Under the pieces are notes generated by a model. That model was not told the DNA's origin, made no database searches, and worked only from the letters and a program-made list of their open reading frames with translations. This document shows positions 13,966-19,036 of a stretch of 19,036 bases of DNA, in pieces. The stretch comes from Cellvibrionales bacterium UBA5860. GTDB lineage: Bacteria; Pseudomonadota; Gammaproteobacteria; Pseudomonadales; Porticoccaceae. Every line of letters starts with the position of its first letter. Positions within the stretch are counted from its first letter, which is position 1. The translations under genes and the position numbers were made by a program. The stretch spans positions 14,136-33,171 of the forward strand of contig DJFY01000073.1 in assembly GCA_002431545.1 (NCBI GenBank), given 5' to 3'.

Positions 13966-15212
13966 GCCCCCGCCGCAGCTTTGCGCTCGGACATCGGCCC
14001 AGGGGTAGCGCGTTTGTCGAGTGGGTCAATCCAGAATCGATTATCGTCCGCGTACTCCGGCCACATGTTGCGCAGATGCGGCATGACTTCTTCGGCAAAC
14101 AATTTGGTGGAGTACCGGGTTTTTTCTATAGGCATGTCGCCGACATGGATCAGGCAAAATATATTGCCCACGCGCAAACCTTTGATGAGTTCTTCCATTT
14201 TCTCCCGCACCGTGGCCGGGCTGCCGGCAATCACGTAACCCTCGTCTACCAGTTGCTTCCAGGGCATATGCGCCGCCTCGCCCAGGTTAGGTGTGAACTG
14301 AGATAGCGCACCCGACTTGATGGTTTTAATGGTCCGATAGCCCGGCGCATCGGCAAAACCGGGTGCCACATGCAGGCAGCGGTTAAAGAAGTAACTGACA
14401 TGGTCTTTGTAGAGCTTCTCAGCCTCGGCATCGGTCTCGGCGACGCAAATGGTCTGCGCAAAACCGGCGCGGTAGGGCGATTCATCCGGTTCGTTGCGCT
14501 CGGTCAGGCGATCCCAATAGCCCTGCAGGAGTGCCTTGGCGCGAATGTAGCCGGAAAAGCTCAGGTATGAATAGGAATAAGTGTTATCTAAACAGAAGTC
14601 GTAGGTTTCCACCGATCCACCGCCAGGCACGTGAATGGGCGGCGGGTTTTGAATCGGCTTGGGCCAGGTGTTCACGTAGCGCAGCTTTGTGTAGCGCCCG
14701 TTCCAGGCGAAGGGATCGGTTTCCCGCCAGGCTTTTTTAATCAGATCGTGGGCCTCCTGATAACGCTCGCGGGTTAGCGCGGGGATTTCGCCATAGCAGT
14801 AATTGACATCCATGGAAGAACCCACCGGAAACCCGGCGACAAGCCGTCCACCGGTAATCACGTCGAGCATGGCAAATTCCTCGGCCACACGAATCGGCGG
14901 GTTATACAAGCCCAGGGAGTTACCCAGGACGACGACCGCAGCATTCAGCGCGCGGCGGGAGATCGCCGCCGCCATAATATTGGGCGAAGGCATGAGCCCG
15001 TAGGCATTTTGGTGGTGCTCGTTAATACCGAGGCCGTCATAGCCCAGAGAGTCGGCATACTCGAGCATGTCGAGATAGTCGTTATAGACATCGTGGCCTT
15101 TGACCGGATCGTAGAGCTTGGCATCGATGTCGACCCAGACGGAACGATGTTCCTTGCGAAAGTTTTCTGGCAAATGCGGCCAGGGCATGAGGTTGAACCA
15201 GGTAAATTTCAT
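13962..15212 (-). CDS. Luciferase-like flavin-dependent monooxygenase
   Basis: A 416-residue member of the bacterial luciferase-like (LLM) flavin monooxygenase superfamily. These enzymes use reduced FMN from a separate reductase to oxygenate organic substrates. The N-terminus MKFTWFNLMPWPHLP leads to DSLGYDGLGINEHHQ (about 51-65), a family signature, and then LMPSPNIMAAAISRR and GRLVAGFPVGSS. The start at 15212 has AGGGG 8 nt upstream; the frame is open 11 codons further but without family similarity. Known relatives act on alkanes, terpenoid ketones or aldehydes. Pairing with a hydrolase fits an oxygenation-then-hydrolysis route, such as Baeyer-Villiger oxidation followed by ester cleavage, but this is inference. 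No flavin reductase lies in the window. Confidence 0.88.
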   Translation of the reverse strand: MKFTWFNLMPWPHLPENFRKEHRSVWVDIDAKLYDPVKGHDVYNDYLDMLEYADSLGYDGLGINEHHQNAYGLMPSPNIMAAAISRRALNAAVVVLGNSLGLYNPPIRVAEEFAMLDVITGGRLVAGFPVGSSMDVNYCYGEIPALTRERYQEAHDLIKKAWRETDPFAWNGRYTKLRYVNTWPKPIQNPPPIHVPGGGSVETYDFCLDNTYSYSYLSFSGYIRAKALLQGYWDRLTERNEPDESPYRAGFAQTICVAETDAEAEKLYKDHVSYFFNRCLHVAPGFADAPGYRTIKTIKSGALSQFTPNLGEAAHMPWKQLVDEGYVIAGSPATVREKMEELIKGLRVGNIFCLIHVGDMPIEKTRYSTKLFAEEVMPHLRNMWPEYADDNRFWIDPLDKRATPGPMSERKAAAGA

Positions 15213-15257
15213 TGTTGTCCCCTGTGAGAAATGTCCTGCTGTCACGCTTACTGTGGT

Positions 15258-15311
15258 TTGAATTTGCGCGACAGCTTGGATTTGCGCAGCACTTTGAATT
15301 TGCGCAACAAC
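15258..15311. repeat. Three tandem copies of an 18-bp repeat
   Basis: Units begin at 15258, 15276 and 15294 with consensus TTGAATTTGCGCRACAnC. Copies one and three differ at only a few positions and copy two begins TTGGATTT. The array sits 46 nt upstream of the luciferase-like gene in its 237-nt leader or promoter region. It is not inside a supported gene. Confidence 0.85.
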
Positions 15312-15449
15312 GATAAAGGCGTTTTAGCGCTTGGAAACATCATAGCGTCGCCACAGCCAACAACCGGTCTCCGAAATGTGCTATTTATGACTACCGGGTT
15401 TTTTCCAGCTAACGGGATACAGGTTTGATCAACGTACCACGCACAGGTC

Positions 15450-16118
15450 TCAGGGACAGCCGTCCGGCGTGCAGGCAGCACCTTCTTCTGTAACCGTCTT
15501 TTCCTGGATTCGGTCAATAACATTGAGAAAGACGTCGCTGGCCTGACCGCCACTGATCGCGAACATGCCGTCAAAACTGAAAGCGGGGACACCGGAGACC
15601 CCATTGCGGCGGGCGAAATCGATCTGCTCGCGGACACGGGCGACACCGTCTTCGCTTTCGAGAAAATCTCTCGCTTCCTGCCGATCCAGGCCCACTTCCC
15701 CAGCGATGTCCGCGAGTACATCTTTGTCGCCAACAAAACGACCCTGGCACAGGTAAGCCTCGAACAGCGCCTCTGCCATTTCGTTCTGTTTTCCCTTGTG
15801 CCAGGCAAAATCCAGCACGCGGTGCGCGTCGAGTGTGTTCGCGCCCCGTTCCAACAAGTCAAAGCGGAAGTCTATGCCCGCCGCTTTGCCGGTTTGCGTA
15901 ATGTGCTCGAACATCATGGCGATACGCTCGGCGCCGTACTTGCGCTCTACGGTTTCCCGATAGGGGTAGCCCTCGGGTGGCACTTCCGGGTGGAGCTGAT
16001 AAGGAAACCACTGGATTTCAAACTCAATATCGGGACGTTGCGCCAGCGCCTTCTCCAGATTCTTTTTGCCCACATAGCACCAGGGGCAGGCTACGTCAGA
16101 AATAATATCGATTTTCAT
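15450..16118 (-). CDS. FrnE-like DsbA-family oxidoreductase (2-hydroxychromene-2-carboxylate isomerase type)
   Basis: A 222-residue cytoplasmic protein of the DsbA superfamily, without a signal peptide. The thioredoxin-like active site is CPWC (C11-C14) in SDVACPWCYVGKKNLE, and the cis-proline is in GVSGVPAF (about 182-189). A helical domain with the HRVLDFAWHKGK motif lies between them. The C-terminus has a second cysteine pair in CTPDGC (C216, C221), a CX4C motif known from FrnE of Deinococcus, where it takes part in redox activity under oxidative stress. The start MKIDIISDV at 16118 has GGAGGG 8-9 nt upstream on its strand. It is upstream of and codirectional with the monooxygenase, with a 237-nt gap and no clear terminator between them. 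Confidence 0.9.
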   Translation of the reverse strand: MKIDIISDVACPWCYVGKKNLEKALAQRPDIEFEIQWFPYQLHPEVPPEGYPYRETVERKYGAERIAMMFEHITQTGKAAGIDFRFDLLERGANTLDAHRVLDFAWHKGKQNEMAEALFEAYLCQGRFVGDKDVLADIAGEVGLDRQEARDFLESEDGVARVREQIDFARRNGVSGVPAFSFDGMFAISGGQASDVFLNVIDRIQEKTVTEEGAACTPDGCP

Positions 16119-16466
16119 AAGGCGTTCCCTCCTGTTACCGAACGCGTGGCACTTAAAACCTGTTTTGGCAAAACTGTGGCTTCCAGCGAGGCTTTCGTAA
16201 ACCAAACTCTCGCCTTGAACAAAACCCAGGCTTTAAAAGAAAACGCGCTGGTTAATATGCAGTCTTTCAACCAAGCGATCGTGTAATTAATCGTACATCT
16301 AACTCATCATTCGCCTGACTAATAATAGTACAGCGCGGCCTTACAGCACACCTACTTGTATTACCTCAGGGATTCACCAAGAATGTCCCCGTTTTCAGTC
16401 ACTACGGTCGCCAACTCGTTTTTTTCACCGGCGATACAGCACCTTAGCGGGGAGCAAATAACAACC
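16119..16466. other. Divergent intergenic stretch between frnE-like gene and MOSC gene
   Basis: This 348-nt region holds no supported gene. It must carry the promoters for both flanking genes. Seen in it are a short palindrome GTTTT-GGC-AAAAC (around 16162), an imperfect inverted repeat with GCTGGTT/AACCAAGC arms (16247-16277) and two related AT-rich steps, AATTAATCGTACA and CTAATAATAGTACA (about 16286-16333). None matches a regulator that I can name. Confidence 0.5.
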
Positions 16467-16910
16467 ATGGCCACACTCAAAGGCATCGCCTACCGTAAGA
16501 AAACCAAAGCCGACATGCTTGAAGCCGAAAGCATCAGTATCACGCCGGAACGCGGTGTCGAAGGCGATTACCGGGGTAAACCAAACGACCGGCAGGTCAC
16601 CGTGATGAGCGTGGAAGCCTGGCAGCGAGCCTGTGATGAAATCCATGTCGAGCTGCCCTGGACGACCCGCCGAGCCAACCTATTGGTAGAGGGCCTCGAA
16701 TTTGGTCCCCATTGCGTCGGCGACGTCATTCAAATCGGCGATGTCCAGATGCGCATCACCCGGGAAACCGACCCCTGCCGACGCATGGAGCAGGCCCAAA
16801 AGGGTCTGATGAAGGCGCTCGTACCCGAATGGCGCGGCGGCGCCTGCTGTCGCGTTATTAGCGGCGGCGAAATCGCTGTCGGCGATCCGGTTGTTCTGTT
16901 GCCAGACTGA
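16467..16910 (+). CDS. MOSC domain protein
   Basis: A compact 147-residue MOSC-domain protein. MOSC domains are related to molybdenum cofactor sulfurase C-termini, and stand-alone forms (YiiM-like) reduce N-hydroxylated compounds or carry sulfur. Family features include GVEGDYRGKPNDRQVTVMS (about 30-48), LPWTTRRANLLVEGL (63-77), GDVIQIGDVQMRIT (85-98) and the conserved cysteine C104 in TDPCRRMEQAQKGLMKAL. The GGACCRVI segment follows. The ATG at 16467 was chosen because MATLKGIAYR starts the domain and has GGGGAG 12 nt upstream; the open frame begins earlier but without family similarity. It stands upstream of the alkylation-repair genes, separated by 96 nt. The substrate is unknown. Confidence 0.87.
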   Translation: MATLKGIAYRKKTKADMLEAESISITPERGVEGDYRGKPNDRQVTVMSVEAWQRACDEIHVELPWTTRRANLLVEGLEFGPHCVGDVIQIGDVQMRITRETDPCRRMEQAQKGLMKALVPEWRGGACCRVISGGEIAVGDPVVLLPD

Positions 16911-16978
16911 CTACACGCACCACAACAGAAGTTCCGAATACGGCTGGTTTTGGCTGGTGGGCCATCTACACTGTCCGC

Positions 16979-17023
16979 ATGGTAAACCCGATGCTCGACA
17001 CCCTCGATGCTGCCAAACCTTGA
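16979..17023 (+). other. Possible 14-codon leader reading frame before the ada-alkA fusion
   Basis: ATG 16979 begins a 14-codon frame (MVNPMLDTLDAAKP) that ends at TGA 17021-17023, overlapping the start of the repair gene in another frame. No clear ribosome site precedes it. It may be chance or a translational leader. Confidence 0.2.
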
Positions 17024-18506
17024 TGCCTGTAAATATAGCCGCGCCCGGCACGCACGCGATGCGCGTTTTGATGGGCTGTTCTTTGTCGGCGTACATTCGA
17101 CCGGCATCTACTGTCGACCCATTTGCCCGGCAACACCGGCAAAGGAAGCCCATGTCAGCTACTATGAAAGCACCCTTGCCGCCAGCGAGGCGGGACTGCG
17201 CCCTTGTCTGCGTTGCCGTCCGGAAAGCGCACCCGGCTCACCCGCATGGCGGGGCACACAGACGACTCTGGCGAGAGCGCTTCGTCTAATAGACGCCGGG
17301 GAGTGGCGCGGCCAGCCTCTGCCCGAGTTTGCACAGCGCCTCGGCATCACTGACCGTTACCTACGTCAGCTTTTTTATAAACACCTGGGCGTATCGCCAC
17401 TAAAATACGCCAACTACCAGCGCGCACTCTTTGCCAAACGATTGCTGCAGGAGACGACATTACCGGTGACCGCAATCGCCGATATCGCCGGTTTTAGCAG
17501 TGTCCGACGCTTTAACACCGTGTTTGCCGAGACCACCGGACTCAACCCGCGACAGCTACGCGCCGACAACAAAAAACTGCGCAACAGCATGCGTGGCGAT
17601 GCCGACAGACAAGCAGGAGATAATCTCAACGCCGGCAACTATTTGACCCTGTTTCTGGCTTACCGACCGCCCTACGACTGGCGCGGCATTCAGCAGTTCT
17701 TTGAAACACGGCAAATCCCAGGATTGGAGCAAGTGACTCGCGATACTTATAGTCGTAGTTTCGATTGCGACGGCAATGCCGGCTTTTTTATCGCCACCCA
17801 TCGGGAAAGTAAAAACGGCTTTGAAGTAAAGATATTTTCCGAGAGTCACCGCGCGACACTGGCCGTCAGCCAGGGTATTCGCCGCGTGCTCGACCTGGAT
17901 GCCAACTCGACAGAGATCGATCAACACCTCCACTCACATCCCGCGCTGGCAAAAAATTTTCGGCCGGGACAACGGTTGCCCGGCGTGTGGTCCGCCTTTG
18001 AAGCCGGCGCACGCGCCATCCTCGGACAACAGGTGTCCGTTAAAGCCGCTCGCAATCTGGTCACGACACTCGTCGAGAAACTTGGCGCACGCACAACTTC
18101 GTGCAGCAATGGCTACGACGGTCCGCGTTTGCTCTTCCCATCGCCAAATGCCGTCGCCCGCTCGCGACTCGACTTTCTCGCCATGCCCCAATCCCGGCGC
18201 AAAGCCCTAAGGGCACTAGCGCGTTACTTTGTTACGCAAACCCCAACTCGTCATACTGAAATGGATACACCACGTTTTGACGACTGGCTGCAATTGCCAG
18301 GTGTTGGCCCCTGGACCTGCCAGTATGCAGCCATGCGCATGGGCCATCCGGATATTTTTCTAGCAGGCGATCTCGGTGTTAAAAATGCCGTAAAACAAAT
18401 ACAGACTGCGAATACCAGCCAGAACACTGCCGAAGCCATCGGCGAGGCACTCAGCCCCTGGGGCAGTTACGCCACGCTTGCGCTTTGGAGTAGCCTGAAC
18501 CAGTAA
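17007..18506 (+). CDS. alkA: Ada sensor - AraC regulator - AlkA glycosylase fusion
   Basis: A 499-residue fusion for the adaptive response to DNA alkylation. Residues about 1-75 form the Ada zinc/methyl-acceptor domain with all four cysteines: C36 (methyl acceptor, GIYCRP), C40, C67 and C70. Residues about 85-190 are an AraC-type DNA-binding domain (LAQ-type helix at LPEFAQRLGITDRYLRQLF; second at VTAIADIAGFSSVRRFNTVF). From about 208 the protein is AlkA: N-terminal subdomain, then ILGQQVSV (338-345), the helix-hairpin-helix LPGVGPWT (430-437) and catalytic D455 in LAGDLGVK. It would sense methyl phosphotriesters, regulate and excise alkylated bases. The Ogt domain of E. coli Ada is absent and instead is encoded by the next gene. 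The start lacks a clear ribosome site. Confidence 0.93.
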   Translation: MLPNLDACKYSRARHARDARFDGLFFVGVHSTGIYCRPICPATPAKEAHVSYYESTLAASEAGLRPCLRCRPESAPGSPAWRGTQTTLARALRLIDAGEWRGQPLPEFAQRLGITDRYLRQLFYKHLGVSPLKYANYQRALFAKRLLQETTLPVTAIADIAGFSSVRRFNTVFAETTGLNPRQLRADNKKLRNSMRGDADRQAGDNLNAGNYLTLFLAYRPPYDWRGIQQFFETRQIPGLEQVTRDTYSRSFDCDGNAGFFIATHRESKNGFEVKIFSESHRATLAVSQGIRRVLDLDANSTEIDQHLHSHPALAKNFRPGQRLPGVWSAFEAGARAILGQQVSVKAARNLVTTLVEKLGARTTSCSNGYDGPRLLFPSPNAVARSRLDFLAMPQSRRKALRALARYFVTQTPTRHTEMDTPRFDDWLQLPGVGPWTCQYAAMRMGHPDIFLAGDLGVKNAVKQIQTANTSQNTAEAIGEALSPWGSYATLALWSSLNQ

Positions 18507-18529
18507 CACACCCGTTGACGGAGTACGCT

Positions 18530-19024
18530 ATGTTGAGGCCCACCCCCGAAATTACCGATTTTTTTTCCGCGCTACCCAGTCCTATCGGGCCTCTGGCCTT
18601 ACTGGCTTCGACTAAGGGCCTTACGGAAATCCGTTTCGCCAATCATTCACAGGCGCGCGCTACTACCAGGGACAAAAGAAACGAATATATAGACACGGCC
18701 ATTAAACAGCTCAAAGAATATTTCGCCGGCAATCGCCAGGTGTTTGATTTAACCCTGGATGAAGGTGGTACGGATTTCCAGCGCTCGGTATGGGCCCAGC
18801 TTCGTGCCATCCCCTTCGGAGAAACTGTCAGCTACGGCGCAGTCGCCAAAGCCATCGGCAAACCCAAAGCTGCCCGCGCGGTGGGCATGGCCAACAACCG
18901 CAATCCCATGCCCATTATTACGCCCTGCCATAGAGTCATAGGCAGCGACGGCTCGCTGACTGGCTTTGGCGGGGGCCTGGATGTGAAACGGTGGCTGTTA
19001 GACCACGAACGAGCCACCGATTAA
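18530..19024 (+). CDS. ogt: Methylated-DNA-protein cysteine methyltransferase
   Basis: This suicide repair protein transfers the methyl group of O6-methylguanine to its own cysteine. The 164-residue protein has the acceptor motif PCHRVI (C133), the recognition helix RAVGMANNRNPMPIITPCHRV (116-136, arginine finger R124) and the C-terminal GSLTGFGGGLDVKRWLLDHE. Start at 18530 has GGAG 7 nt upstream; a TTG five codons earlier is also open. It follows the Ada-AlkA fusion by 23 nt, so the two probably form one operon in which the fusion acts as the inducible regulator. The gene is complete, with the stop 12 nt before the window end. Confidence 0.95.
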   Translation: MLRPTPEITDFFSALPSPIGPLALLASTKGLTEIRFANHSQARATTRDKRNEYIDTAIKQLKEYFAGNRQVFDLTLDEGGTDFQRSVWAQLRAIPFGETVSYGAVAKAIGKPKAARAVGMANNRNPMPIITPCHRVIGSDGSLTGFGGGLDVKRWLLDHERATD

Positions 19025-19036
19025 CCGCAGAGGTGG

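Noticed and set aside
15248..15862. 204-codon minus-strand frame overlapping the FrnE-like gene and the 18-bp repeats
   Set aside because: It lies out of frame inside the FrnE-like gene. The 6-residue periodicity at its end only reflects the DNA repeat.

Overview
The window looks like chromosomal DNA of a free-living, probably marine, gammaproteobacterium of the Pseudomonadales/Cellvibrionales type. The evidence is gene order: znuB-znuC-zur / znuA / thrB / polA / engB / cc4 / dsbA follows the block known around polA in Pseudomonas. The base composition is moderately GC-rich and the proteins are typical of the class. No complete transposase, integrase, tRNA, rRNA or CRISPR array is visible.

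Region 1 (1-3177) is a zinc uptake locus. zur, znuC and znuB form a minus-strand operon whose genes overlap by 8 nt each. znuA is read divergently. Two Zur-box-like palindromes lie in the 109-nt divergent region. Region 2 (3149-9699) is the conserved core: homoserine kinase (thrB, minus), DNA polymerase I (polA, plus), a 495-nt gap, the GTPase EngB (minus), dihaem cytochrome c4 and periplasmic DsbA. The polA-engB gap is where Spot 42 (E. coli) and ErsA (Pseudomonas) small RNAs are encoded. Here it appears to hold two tandem small RNA genes. Each has an extracytoplasmic-stress (sigma-E/AlgU type) promoter-like element, C-rich putative seed sequences and a strong intrinsic terminator. A very similar promoter lies upstream of dsbA, which suggests a shared envelope-stress response.

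Region 3 (9700-10117) is a gene-free, palindrome-rich stretch where the Pseudomonas-like gene order ends. It has a strong hairpin, an attC-like pair of core boxes and a tRNA D-arm-like motif. Region 4 (10118-16118) is accessory: a small membrane protein with methionines spaced exactly four residues apart, with a SAM methyltransferase; a MORN-repeat protein fused to a C13 (legumain-like) cysteine protease domain; a luciferase-like monooxygenase overlapping an alpha/beta hydrolase; and a FrnE-like DsbA-family oxidoreductase. Region 5 (16467-19024) holds a MOSC protein and an alkylation-repair pair: an Ada-sensor/AraC/AlkA fusion followed by Ogt methyltransferase.

The strongest candidates for something undescribed are the twin small RNAs between polA and engB with their apparent link to dsbA, the Met-ladder membrane protein with its methyltransferase, and the MORN-C13 protease.
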